Positions 1 through 9,630 of a stretch of DNA of 16,742 nucleotides are shown here, in pieces. The notes under the pieces were generated by a model. It ran no database searches, was not told the DNA's origin, and saw nothing but the letters and a program-made list of their open reading frames with translations. This DNA comes from Ochromonadaceae sp. CCMP2298. Taxonomy: Eukaryota > Sar > Synurophyceae > Ochromonadales > Ochromonadaceae. The first letter of the stretch is position 1. Each line of letters opens with the position of its first letter. Where the stretch lies: assembly GCA_026770595.1 (NCBI GenBank), contig MU634052.1, positions 1 to 16,742 of the forward strand, read 5' to 3'. A program made the position numbers and the translations under genes.

Positions 1-68
1 GGGGGGGGTGGTAGGGAGGGGTGGAGAGGGGGTGTGTGTCTAATGCCTCATGCTGTTCCATCCCTCAC

Positions 69-3000
69 CTGCTAGCAGCTCCTCGCTGTTGCTTGCCTCT
101 GCGACCTGCCTGGCCCCCTCGTCCAGACACTTTATGGCCAGAGTCAGCAGAGCCCTGATGTCTCCTATAGGTGCAGGTATAGATATATGGGTAGGTACAA
201 GTGGTCAGATATATATAAGTAGATATACTTCTATATATATATATATATATAAGTAGGTCGAACACGTGGTCAGATAAGGCTCAAAACAGACATAATCATG
301 TGTGTGTATGTGTGTAGGGGTGCGTACCTTTGAAGCTCTTCATGACCTTGGAGGCCAGCATCTTCCTGCTGTTGCCGTCGAACAGGTCCGCCGTGGCCGC
401 CTGCACGATGGCCTGCAGTGAGGCGAGGTCGTAGTGACGGAACACCAACTGCTCGGGCAGGGATACGCCGGGGTGTCGGTCTCGCATGGAGCTGAGCAGT
501 GTGATGTTGTTGCCCAGGCCCAGCAGCACCAGAGAGGACCTGTTGTCAGAGTCAGAGTCAGAGGAGGAGAGGGCCATAAGGTGTGCCACGAATGCCTCAT
601 CCGCCATGTCGATCTCGTCCACCACCAGCACCGTCATCGCCCTCCTCTTCTTACTGCGACCCTTGAAGTCCGCCTGTGACGGGGACGAGTCCGCTGAACT
701 CCCCCCCTGTCTGTCCTGCACACCCACGCCCAATTCTGCAGGCAGTGTGAGTGCCACGCCCTGTCCCTGGCATGAGAAGTAGTCCGCCACACACTGAGCC
801 ACGTCTGTCCTGGAGTCTACTGGGATGCGCAGTTGCTCCAAGAGAGTCACGTAGGCGTCTCTCTTCTTCCGCAGATGCGCGCCGTTGAGGCACACCACTC
901 GGTACCCCAGGTCAGACCCCGCCTCCCCGTCCAAGAAATCCACCTCCATGCCCACCCGGCCCCGGCCCCGCGTGGAGGCGAGCAGACTGTGGGAGGATTT
1001 AGTGTGTCTGTGGGGGAGGGCGAGTGTCTGTCTGCGGCACCTCGCCACCTCGTGCAGCACGTTGACTACCGTGAGTGTCTTGCCCACACCCGGGCTGCCA
1101 CACAGATACATCCCCACACCCTGGGCGTTCGTGAGGGCCGCAGCTACCACCTGCAGTATGCGTGTGTGCTCTGCGCCCCTGCCCACCGCAGCAGTGCCCT
1201 CGCCGCGGCCCTGGTAGGCGCTGTGCTCAGCGGCTGTCTTGAGCAGCGCCCGCACCTGCTGCAGCCGATCGCCCAGACACACCACCCCCACTGGCTCCTC
1301 CACTGTCACTGCCTGTGCTGCCATAGATGAGGGGGGGACCTTCTGCTTCTTCGCCATTGGGGCCTCTGCCCCCTGAGACCCCCCCCTGCGCTTGCCCCTC
1401 ACCTCGCTCTCCGATGCCTCCTCCTCCACCTCCTGCACCTCCAATGTCCGCCCGCTTCTCGTAGCACGGGGCTTCTTCGACGTGGACTGGTGCTCAGGCA
1501 TGCTCTGCAGCCCGTACTGCACCCGGAGGTAGTCCATCAGACTAGCGGGAGAGAAGAAGTAGTCCTCGTCTTTCACCATCCCGGTAGAGTGGAACCCGCA
1601 CCCGGGCCGGAAGTACACCGTGTCCCGCCCCACGCAGCACTCCAGGTTGCTTAGATTGGTCCCCATGGACAGGTAGAAGTAGCTCCAGGGCTCGTCCATG
1701 CTAGACAGCACCTGGAATATGCGGTTGAAGTTGGGGTCCTGCGACTGCAGCAGGGACCGAATGCCATCCCCCCTGTCCTCTCCCTCCTCCTCCTCGCTCA
1801 TCTCGTCGAAGGCGTGCACGTTCTGCGTGAGCGGGATGAAGTCAGTGTCGCCATCATCACGGGTCTCTGCCTGCGCGTCGGGGGAGGGCGATTGCAGTGC
1901 GTCTATGACGTGCTGCATGTCCAGCTCGAAGGGATAATCGCACACCCGCTCTCCCCCCGCGCTCTTGAAATGCTCAGGGGTTACTGTGTTGCTAGTGTTG
2001 GTGCTGGACAGGGGGGAGGGGGAGGCGGGCGAGGGCGCGGCGACTAGTCGGTCTATGTGCACGCCTGCCTCTCCTGCCCGGTAGACGGGCTTGATAGGAG
2101 AGCGCTTGTGCATAGTGAGGTAGGTGGAGGGGTCTCTCTTCTCCCCCCCCTTCTCCTCCTCCTCGTCAGATAGGTAGCCTGTACCTTCTGTGTACCCCAG
2201 GAAGCGCTGGTCGCGGTGCAGGGTAGCCTGCCTGGTCACAAAAGCCTGCACCTCCTGCAGTGATCGGAAGTAGTCCACCCCCTCCACGTGGGACGGCAGG
2301 TGGTACAAATCGCACCCCCTGGAGTAGACGGCCCGTCCCTTGCTGTCGGCGAAGCAGCTCCAGGATTTGTTGGCGCCCCGGAGTGCGTTCCACAGCTGAT
2401 CGGCGTCGGAGACCTGCAGTCGCCCCACCTGTATGACCTTCTTGAGGGCTGCCCAGTCGATCGCGAACTCCGGATCGATCTTGCTGGGGTCCCCGCCTCT
2501 CCTCCTGCTGCCCCTGCCCCTACTGTTCCCCCCACTGTTCCCCGCACTGTTCCCACTGTCTGCACTCTCTGTGACCCTCTCGAAGCCATTGTTGGTAATG
2601 TACGTGACCAGTGCATCCTTACCCTCATCGGTGTCTGGGAAGTAGTCCACATTACGAGTGAGCGCAGAGACGTCCGCTAGCTTGTAAGTGGCGGAGGAGG
2701 AGGAAGAGAAGGCGCCTGGGATGTTGAGCGCCCAGCCCGCGCAGAGCAGCGTCTCCCTCATCTGGGGGCAGTAGTGCTGGGCGAAGAAGAGCGGCTCCTG
2801 CTGCAGCCAGGTCCACATGTAGCCGAACCTGTCCCCCCGCTCGATGCAGTTGAGCACCATCCAGGGGGCCGACTGCTCCGCATACAGCACGCCTTTGTGG
2901 TGCACATCCTTCACTTGCTTGAAGTAGTCAGAGTCTCCGCTCACCTCCTTCCCCCCCCCCCCCACCTCCACCTCCACCTCAGCTTCCTCTGAGGGGGAGA

Positions 3001-6000
3001 AGGACAGAGACGCGTCCATAGCCCCTTCGAATGCCGGGTAGCGGTCGAAGCCATTGAACTCCACGTACAGCAGCAGCTTGTCCTTGCCCTCTGCAGACTC
3101 ATCGAAGAAGTCCACGCCCTTGAGCAGCAGAGACAGGTCCAGGATGCGCTTGCCGGCCACTGCGCCCTCCACGCTGCGCGCCCAGGGGGGGCACAGGTAG
3201 CTGCCGGACCGGTCGTAGCCCGAGAACCAGCCCATCTTGCCCAGCAATGTGTAGACTGTACAGAAGTGGCGGCCGTTGGTGAGCGCTGTGACAACGCGTC
3301 CTGCGACTGAGTCTGTCTCGTAGTACTCGCCCAGGTGCTCCACCCCCACACTGGAGGAGGTGCTGTCCGTGCCCAGCTCTACCTCTACCACGACCTTCGC
3401 CTTGGGGGTCTTCCTCGCCTTCTTGGCCTTGGGCGAGGCCTTGACCTGCTCCACCTCCTGGACCACGTCCATACCCCCACTCTGCTCACTCCCCTCACCC
3501 ACACTCTCCACCTCCTGGGCTTCTGCACCCCCTCCGAATGCCGGGTAGCGGTCGAAGCCATTGATTTCCACATACAGCAGCAGCTTGTCCTTGCCCTCCT
3601 TGCACTCATCGAAATAGTCCACGTCCTTGAGCAGCAGAGACAGGTCCAGGATGCGCTTGTTTGGGGCTATAGCGCCCTCCACGCTGCGCGCCCAGGGGGG
3701 GCACAGGTACGAGCCTGCACTGTCGTAGCCCGAGAACCAGCCCATCTTTCCCAGCAGCGTGTAGACTGTGCCGAAGTGGCGGCTGCTGTAGGGCACCTGG
3801 AGTATGCGGCCTGCGACTGAGTCTGCCTCGTAGTACTCGCCCAGGTGCTCCACTCTGGAGGTGGTGCTCTGGCTGGAGGTGCTGTCAGGCTCAGACTTCG
3901 CGGCTGCCTTGGGCGTCTTGGAGCCCTTGCCCTTCTCTACCTTCTGTGCCCCCTCTACCTTCTCTACCTTCTCTACCTTCTGCGCCTTGCAGGAGGACTC
4001 GTCGTCGTCGATGTCCATGGCTTCAGGCACCACTGCCGCGGCGTTGCCATTACTCTGCGGGGGGGGGAAAGAAGATGATTAAATGTAAGCATATGAGGGA
4101 GGCGGGCAGAGAGAGGAGAGGGAGGAGAGAGCAGAGAGAGCAGAGGGAGTAGAGAGGAGAGAGCAGAGGGAGTAGAGAGGAGAGAGCAGAGAGGAGTGCT
4201 TACCGCCAGGTGGTCGAATATATCCTCATGACTGTCCACCCCGAAGTAGTCCACGCCCTGCTCGAAGTCGCCATAGTTGCTAGCACCGATCTGAGCGGCC
4301 TTCCAGTAGGGCACGTAGACCCCCCCTCCCCCCGTCTCCACCACCACCCATCCCGTGCTGGCAAGCATCTCGTGCACAGGCCACCTGGTGAAGCTGTGGT
4401 CCTTGCGGTTCGCGATTACGCGTAGTTTGTTGTCTGCCATCGCCCGCAGCTCCTTAGAGACGTTGATGCCACTGTAGCCCCTGGGCTGCACCAGCAACAC
4501 GTCTGCGTACTTCGCGTGCTTGGCATATCTCGCCACAGAGGACAGAGAGAAGAAGTAGTCCCGGTTGGCCTGCGGGGCCGTGATCTGGTCGAACCAGGGC
4601 GCCACCCAGCACTCCTCAGTCCTCCACCACATCGAGGTCCAGGTGGCCTTCTTGCGCCCCCACTCTAGCTTGAGCAGCAGAGAGCCGACCTTACTGTCCT
4701 CCTGGGGGTGGGGGTGAGGGGGTGAGGGGGGTAGGTGTGGTAAGGTGGGAAGTTGTGAGTGGTGGTAGTATGGTGTGGTAGGTGGTAGGTGGTAGGTGGT
4801 AGGTGGTAGTGTATGAGGTGGTAGGGTGAGGTGGTAGGGTAGGGGGGTACCTTGTCCGAGCCCTGGGTGTAGTTGGTCACGGCCTTGACCGCCTCCTCCA
4901 TGGACTTCTGAGACAGCCCCTGCACGGTGGGGGAGTTGTCCTCCGTCTCCTCTGCCAACGCATCGTCCTCTAAGAGACACACAGCCTGCAGCAGCAGTGC
5001 CTGGCAGAGGGGCTGCACCTTCGCACCGCTGCCGTACACGTCAACCTTCCCCACTGCCCCCTGCTTCGTGAAGTCTGCTAGGTGCTGGAACAGGCGGGTG
5101 GGCGTCATCCACAGCCTCCTGCGCAGCTCCTCCAGACCCACCCACTCAGTAGCTTTCTTACTCTTCCTCCAGCTGCTGTCCTGCTCCAGGTATACCCACA
5201 GGGCCTTGGCCCCCTTTCCAGCTGTCTCCTCCACCTCCCACCCGTAGCGTCTCAGAGTCACCACCAGCTGCTCGTCGGTCTGCAGCAGGTGCGGGAAGCG
5301 CGCGATGAATCTGCTGACCGAGACGCGGGACACGAACAGGTGCGTGCCTGGCACCAGCCCCCTCTTGCGAAGGCACTCAACACTCTTCTCCCCATCCCCC
5401 TCCAAAAAGTAGCGCGCCACGAAGGGGGGGTAGAAGAAGGGACGCGCAGACTCCCCCCCCTTCTCCTCCTGGGGCTTGACGTGCTCCCAGCCTGCCGCCT
5501 TCAGCCTCGGCCACAGGTACTTCCAGTCCTCCACCAGACAGGGGTTCTCCTTGCAGTGCTTGAGGAAGCTCTCCTTCTCGTGGAAGTACTCCAGGTTCTC
5601 GATCAGCTGCAGGTCCTTCAGCACCGTACAGTGCTGACGCGGCAGAGGCACGACGAACAGCTCCAGCAGGCTGGCGCTCTTCTGGCCGGGCCGTACGTGA
5701 AACTTGCCCCACTGGAGTCCCGTTTTCATAAAGTCCCAGTTTCGGTCGATGATGGCCCGGATCTCCTCCTTCCGCAGGGCGATCTGGTCCGCAGTCTCTC
5801 TGGGCGCAGTGGCGTGCACCATCTCGGCGTTCAGCACATCGCTAGGCCCTGGGATGCGCAGGTGCGCGTGGGGGGCGTCCTGGCCCGCCTCGCTCTTCAC
5901 CCCCCCCTGGGCCCGCAACTCCGCCTCGTCATCGCTGCTGCCCGCCGTGTGCGCGGGAGAGGAGGAGGCGGCGGAGCGGTTGAGTATGGAGTAGTTGGAG

Positions 6001-6896
6001 GAGGTGAGCAGGGAGTTGTCGGCCTGGTCTTGGTCGCACTCGCTGCTGGACGCGATCGTTGTGTTCCCCTCACTGCTGCCCCCGCTACGCGAGACCCGCT
6101 TGCCCAGGGCGAAGGGCACAGCGGGTGTGTTGGCCAGCACAGTGGGCGCCTGTTTGAAAGAAACAGAGTTGGGGGCCGCCTTCTTGCCCTTCTTGTTGGA
6201 CTTGAGCACGGACTGGTTCAGCTGCTTGTCGTTCACCTCATTGCCCGCATCCAGGCGGAATATCTGCACCTCGCTGCGGGGCAGCAGTCGCAGAGGATCC
6301 TCCCCCACGGCTGCCTTGAGCAGTGGCCGGAAGGCCAGGAAGGCCACCTGGTCGTCCGCGATGTTGTCTGGGATGCAGTAGTCGGGGTCAAGGACGTCGC
6401 ACAGGCCAGCGAAGAAGTGGTCCACCAGGCTGGCGGTGTTGGGGAAGATGATGCCCACCTCGTCTTGGTACTTGGCGGGCACGGGGTCGAATGCGGAGAG
6501 GGCCTGCGTGGCGCAGGACATTCGCTCCACGGTCGTGGGGATGAGGGTCGAGTTGTCCGTCAAGATGAACCCGTCAGGCTCTCTGTTGATCACCGACTGA
6601 TACGACATGAAGTAGCTCAGGTGCGTGTCGGTGACTTCTTTCTTTGGCGCCTGTGGGAGTAGATAGGGGGGCAGTGTGATAGGTCAGTGTCGGTGTCGGT
6701 GCCAGTGTCAGTGTATCGTTCAGACACTGCAACAGAGCACGAGGCTTACCATGTAGATCCCGTTCAGGTAGGAATCCGAATACGGATGCAGGAACTTGTA
6801 GACTTGCTTCTGTTTCTCGAGGCAGATGCCGAACTTCTCCAGCCCCTTGTGGTACACCACCGTCGGCACATCTGCTGAGGATGCCATCGCTGCCAT
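69..6896 (-). CDS. ORC1: Giant ORC1-like AAA+ ATPase with aromatic repeat modules (partial, C-terminus beyond window)
   Basis: Exons 6896-6750, 6650-4851, 4701-4204, 4054-328 and 164-69 join with no frame break and give at least 2089 codons; the gene continues past the left edge. The AAA+ core lies at the end: Walker A GSPGVGKT (K1807), an ORC1-like VVCLNGAHL strand, Walker B VLVVDEID (D1961, E1962), a sensor-1 candidate GLGNN (N1997/N1998) and sensor-2 GDIR (R2061). The GDIR glycine is completed exactly across the last splice. By family, the protein should bind ATP and help load replicative helicase at origins in the nucleus. The roughly 1800 residues before the core hold nine DYF/EYF/DFF-anchored aromatic modules, acidic and Lys-rich linkers, and no BAH domain I can recognise. 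Usual ORC1 proteins are about 800-1000 residues. The start is the first ATG after an in-frame TGA. ORC1 is favoured over CDC6 by the NGAHL-type strand. A fusion of two gene models cannot be excluded without transcripts. Confidence 0.85.
165..327 (-). other. Intron interrupting the ORC1 sensor-2 GDIR motif, with an (AT)n microsatellite
   Basis: The donor is AAAG|GTACGC and the acceptor CCTATAG|GAGACAT. Splicing rebuilds a Gly codon and yields KSFKGDIRALLTLAIKC, which fits the ORC1/CDC6 family. The intron holds an AT dinucleotide run at about 232-252 and two copies of GTGGTCAGATA (about 201 and 267). Positions 1-68 are the start of a further intron (donor GCAG|GTGAGG) whose acceptor lies outside the window. 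Confidence 0.85.
3029..3343 (-). repeat. Tandem module copy B in ORC1-like gene (residues about 1053-1157)
   Basis: This 105-codon block is the second copy of the module at 3536-3853. It keeps the VEHLGEYY start, the CPPWARSVEGA turn, the KRILDLSLLLK helix and the FDRYPAF end. The variable patch reads VVTALTNG instead of ILQVPYSS, between the conserved VAGR and RHF. A linker of about 64 residues with Lys/Ala-rich and acidic segments separates the two copies. Confidence 0.9.
3536..3853 (-). repeat. Tandem module copy A in ORC1-like gene (residues about 883-988)
   Basis: This 106-codon block runs from VEHLGEYY to NGFDRYPAF. It is a near copy of the block at 3029-3343, displaced by 507 nt at one end and 510 nt at the other, so the copies differ by a single-codon indel. 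By eye roughly four fifths of residues are identical, with long identical runs such as TVYTLLGKMGWFSGYD. An eight-residue patch (ILQVPYSS here) is completely different in the other copy. Confidence 0.9.
4055..4203 (-). other. 149-nt intron of ORC1-like gene with a 23-bp tandem repeat
   Basis: Donor CTGGCG|GTAAGC and acceptor CCCGCAG|AGTAAT, phase 0. A 23-bp unit beginning CAGAGGGAGTAGAGAGG occurs twice head to tail from 4141 to 4186 with a further partial copy. The transcribed strand is strongly pyrimidine-rich (CTCTCT) across most of the intron, with a run of C just before the acceptor. Confidence 0.8.
4702..4850 (-). other. 149-nt intron of ORC1-like gene with a 7-bp minisatellite
   Basis: Donor GACAAG|GTACCC and acceptor ACCCCCAG|GAGGAC, phase 0, joining QGSDK to EDSKVG. 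The plus strand shows a GGTGGTA unit repeated about five times around 4770-4810, flanked by looser GGTAGG/GGTGGTAG copies. The intron is the same length as the one at 4055-4203 but has an unrelated sequence. Confidence 0.8.
6651..6749 (-). other. 99-nt first intron of the ORC1-like gene
   Basis: Donor CTACATG|GTAAGC and acceptor CCCACAG|GCGCCA, phase 0, joining LNGIYM to APKKEV. Around 6682-6716 the plus strand has short GTGTCGGT-type repeats. Without this intron the first 49 codons would not join the long second exon. Confidence 0.8.
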
Positions 6897-7417
6897 CGCT
6901 GCCGGGTCAGGATTGCAATGCAGATACCTGAGCTCTCAACTGCAGGCCGAGGGACGCAAGTGCAGTTCTGTCTCGCTTCCGAGAGAGCCTCAATGTGCGA
7001 GAGGGCCTCAATCTGCTGCAAGCCAGAAGGCAACTGGCAGATCTCCCTCGCTCTTGGCGTGATGGGTGTTCAAAATTCAAACCACCGCTTTGTCGGCCCG
7101 CCCCGAAAAATATCAAAGTATGCCCGAAATTATAGAGTACAGCCGTAAGTTACCTTCTTACGATGGATTTTCGGCCTCTCCGCCTATTTTTAAAATATGC
7201 AGGAGGCTCTTCCCTTGCCCGCGCTTCTCTCGCTGTTCTGGTCCTGCTGGGCCCCCAGCCCCTCTCCAAGTGCTGGCCATAGCAGCAGTCACAGACGTGT
7301 TTCCGAGTTGGCCTGACCTCCGAGATCGCGTAGTCAACCAGCCACACCGGCTATCCGCAGTCCGCTTTGCGCCAGTGCGACCCTTGGGAGAGAAGGAGCT
7401 ATCCTACACGAGGAAAC
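6897..7417. promoter_or_regulatory. Divergent intergenic region between the ORC1-like gene and uS17m
   Basis: This stretch of about 520 bases separates two divergent start codons, so it should hold both promoters and 5' UTRs. It contains an 18-bp imperfect tandem repeat (units beginning CGAGAG[A/G]GCCTCAAT, about 6980-7015). It also has AT-richer patches near 7108-7135 and 7188-7200 (TTTTTAAAATAT), and a small hairpin CGTAAG/CTTACG near 7143-7161. No gene is supported inside it. Which element is a core promoter cannot be told from sequence alone. Confidence 0.5.
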
Positions 7418-7957
7418 ATGTTTGCGAGACTGCTTGCTAGTCCGCGCTGGAATGTCGCCAAGCCGATCAGCGTCAAGGTAGATTTCCTTTGTCCATATTC
7501 CCCTGACCGTCTCCTCGCACATGCGCACTCCACTAACGCTCAACGTTCTCCACCACTCCCTCTTACCTCTTGGCTCCCACTGTTCCACGAGCAGCTCTGT
7601 CTCGGTCGCTACTTCTCGGTAGAAGCTGATTACAAGACTGAGATTTCGGACATATTATCTGGCTATGAGGAGAAGAAGAAGCGCAGGCAGTCTATGATCG
7701 GCATCATCGTGTCGGTCAAGTGCGCCAAGAGCATCGTGGTGCGCATCCCCAGAGAAAAGTTCATCTCCAAGTACAACAAGACTATCACACACCACACGCG
7801 GGTCATGGCGCACGACGCAGACGAGACAGGCAAGCTGGGCGATCTGGTTCGCATCGTGCCGTGCGCGCCAGTGAGCAAGAAGAAGCGCCACTCGCTGATC
7901 GACATCATCCGACGGCCGCAGAGCGTCACTCTGACCGAGGCCGAGGCAGCGTTATAA
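7418..7957 (+). CDS. MRPS17: Ribosomal protein uS17, probably mitochondrial (two exons)
   Basis: Exons 7418-7477 and 7595-7957 give a 140-residue protein. The core carries uS17 family features: a GIIVSVKCAKSIVVRIPREK strand pair, SKYNKTITHHTRVMAHD, GDLVRIVPCAPVSKKKR and a following LIDII. By family it binds 16S-type rRNA in the small subunit as an OB-fold protein. The N-terminus MFARLLASPRWNVAKPISVK is basic and free of acidic residues, which fits an organelle presequence; a plastid location is the alternative. The ATG at 7418 has A at -3, and no in-frame ATG precedes it in the open frame. The 117-nt intron contains no stop and is a multiple of three, so retaining it would insert 39 residues. 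Confidence 0.85.
   Translation: MFARLLASPRWNVAKPISVKVDFLCPYSPDRLLAHAHSTNAQRSPPLPLTSWLPLFHEQLCLGRYFSVEADYKTEISDILSGYEEKKKRRQSMIGIIVSVKCAKSIVVRIPREKFISKYNKTITHHTRVMAHDADETGKLGDLVRIVPCAPVSKKKRHSLIDIIRRPQSVTLTEAEAAL
7478..7594 (+). other. In-frame, stop-free intron of uS17m
   Basis: Donor TCAAG|GTAGATT and acceptor CACGAGCAG|CTCTG, phase 0, with a pyrimidine-rich 3' half. The inserted translation would be Pro/Leu/Ser-rich and unlike uS17. Removal is therefore preferred, but the open frame leaves retention possible. Confidence 0.65.
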
Positions 7958-8094
7958 CCCAGAGCAACCTCCATCATCCGACTTAGCGTAAACTCAACAA
8001 AAGCAAAATCAATATTTTTTAGAGTAATGGAGTTCAAAGTTCAGCAGTCGAGTGCTGTCAAACTGCGCAGCCATATACCTAACTGACTACGTGT

Positions 8095-9404
8095 CTACGT
8101 GTTGGAACTAGCTTTTTCCTGCACAGTTATATACCCGTACCTAAAGCTGCCGAAGAGCACGACGAGGATGCCTAGTCCGTTGAGCAGTCCTACAGAGTCG
8201 CCAAAATAGATTGTGCTGAAACCCACCACCAAGACCTGGGAGATGGGGGGTAGAAGAGGTTAAGTGATAAAATAAACACATTGACATGGGATACTGATAC
8301 TGGGCAGATGGAACAGTGCCGCCTTTTACCTGCTTAACGTTGGCCGATATGCACAGCGTAAGAGGAGATGTGACCTTATTCGCAATAAAACTTGAAACGT
8401 TCAGAGAGAACGAGAGGATCCCTGTCAACAGCACCACGTGGGGTGCGGAGCTCAGCGCCAGGGACTCCCAGCGCCCCGATATCTCGGTTATCTCTCCCGA
8501 GGCCAGAGACGCTATACTGATAATCACCAGCGCGATTGGACACATTTTGGAGAGAAGATCGATCTCGTGTAGCTTCATGTCCCCACTCAGCAGCTCCCCG
8601 CCCACCACCACCTTCAGCGCGGCCAACACGACGCACAGCACTGTGTAGAAGACCCCGATGGCCGTGAAGCTCATGTCACCGTAGAAAGCTAAGGCCACCC
8701 CCACCACGATCGGTATGACTGCAAACTTGCGCTCGTTGGAGAAGACCTTTCGGTAGAAGAGGATGCTGACCGCCATGGTGACGACGGGCACTAAAGACCT
8801 GCAGACCTGGTTGAAGTTCACCGACACCCATCTCAGAGAGGTGTTCCCGATAGCGATGTTCATGGCGAATATCACAGAGAAGAGGAGGATCTTCTGATAC
8901 TGGGCGCTGTCCAGCTCCTTGGGCTTTACGCTTCTGTGTATAGTAAGGGGCGGGGTGTGAGATTAGTCGTGCGCCCTGCGGGGGAGGGGAGGGGAAGGGA
9001 TGGGAAGGGGGCGAAAGCATCTACTCACCGAAAGAATAAGAAATACAATTGGGCGCCGATGATGTTACAAGCCATGTGGATGGCCGATAGCGCGTAGGGG
9101 TACTTGAAATCCACTTTGGCGAAAGCAGCCTTGTTCAGCATCGTCACCAAAATATTGCTTTGGAAGAGGGGTTGGGGTTGGGGTTGGGGTGGGGTAGGAT
9201 GATATGATGGTTAGATCAGCAGAGGCACGGTTACTGAAGGCTAGGAGCTTACTTGATCATCCAGACAATTAGCCAGAATCCCTGCACGCTTGCTGACGCC
9301 TCTCTCGTCACCTCGAGCACCTCCGGCTGGGATTTCACCACATGTAGCGACTCGGGATCCTTCGAAGCCCCTTCTGACTTCTTCATCGCGACTAGTTCTG
9401 CCAT
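8095..9404 (-). CDS. Triose-phosphate/nucleotide-sugar transporter family membrane protein (four exons)
   Basis: Exons 9404-9253, 9157-9029, 8933-8330 and 8235-8095 give 341 residues and end in TAG. The AA|C junction makes Asn51 and the CG|A junction makes Arg94. About 40 hydrophilic residues are followed by roughly ten hydrophobic segments, as in the TPT/DMT fold. Family-like motifs are [54 protein letters not shown] and [19 protein letters not shown]. The protein should be an antiporter in the Golgi/ER or a plastid membrane; the substrate cannot be told. No clear plastid targeting peptide is visible, which favours an endomembrane SLC35E-like role. The start sits in a strong GCCATGG context. 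It faces uS17m tail to tail across 137 bases (7958-8094), where I see nothing else. Confidence 0.85.
9158..9252 (-). other. First intron of the transporter gene, with GTTGGGG repeats
   Basis: Donor ATCAA|GTAAGC and acceptor CCAAAG|CAATAT; splicing creates the Asn codon in WMINNILVT. The plus strand has GTTGGGG three times followed by GTGGGG near 9170-9192, which is the pyrimidine tract on the transcribed strand. The other two introns of this gene, 8934-9028 and 8236-8329, are of almost the same length (95 and 94 nt). Confidence 0.8.
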
Positions 9405-9440
9405 GGCCGACGAAACGAGGCTGCAAGCAGAGACGATCCG

Positions 9441-9472
9441 TGGGATCTGGCTTCACTGGGATCTGGCTTCAC
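9441..9472. repeat. Perfect 16-bp tandem duplication upstream of the transporter start
   Basis: TGGGATCTGGCTTCAC occurs twice head to tail, followed by a partial GATCTGGC. It lies 37-68 bases upstream of the ATG at 9404, so it is probably in the 5' UTR or core promoter. Confidence 0.9.
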
Positions 9473-9630
9473 GATCTGGCGACACTTTGACACGAAAGGT
9501 GTCACGAATTATAAGAATCAAATTTGGGCTTTGAAATGACACATTTATCGTTATATATGATCAATAAACACGCCAATTTGATGAAACACAAAACTTACTG
9601 GCCCACTGGAGAGGTTTTTCCTTACTGTCC

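Larger units (their letters stand above)
1555..5600 (-). repeat. Array of about nine aromatic 'W...DYF' modules within the ORC1-like coding region
   Basis: Short anchors of the form xxDYF, EYF or DFF recur in the gene frame near 5585, 4550, 4245, 3611, 3104, 2921, 2640, 2268 and 1555. On the plus strand most read as variants of GAAGTAGTCCAC. Several are preceded by a Trp-containing stretch with a GW or W..F core and a C-P-P or R-P-G turn, then followed by a helix with a pattern such as LLLYVE or DYLRV and often NGF or YGL. This suggests a small domain of about 80-110 residues repeated with strong divergence. I do not recognise a named Pfam domain; resemblance to modules in stramenopile chromatin proteins is from memory and uncertain. 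Confidence 0.6.

Noticed and set aside
5082-6662. A 526-codon open frame on the plus strand, antisense to exon 2 of the ORC1-like gene
   Set aside because: It is a GC-rich shadow frame. The minus-strand frame links exactly through splice sites to the other exons, and the plus-strand translation has no recognisable domain.
9170-9192. GTTGGGG repeats resembling ciliate-type telomere repeats
   Set aside because: Only about three units, located inside an intron as its pyrimidine tract; not evidence of a telomere.
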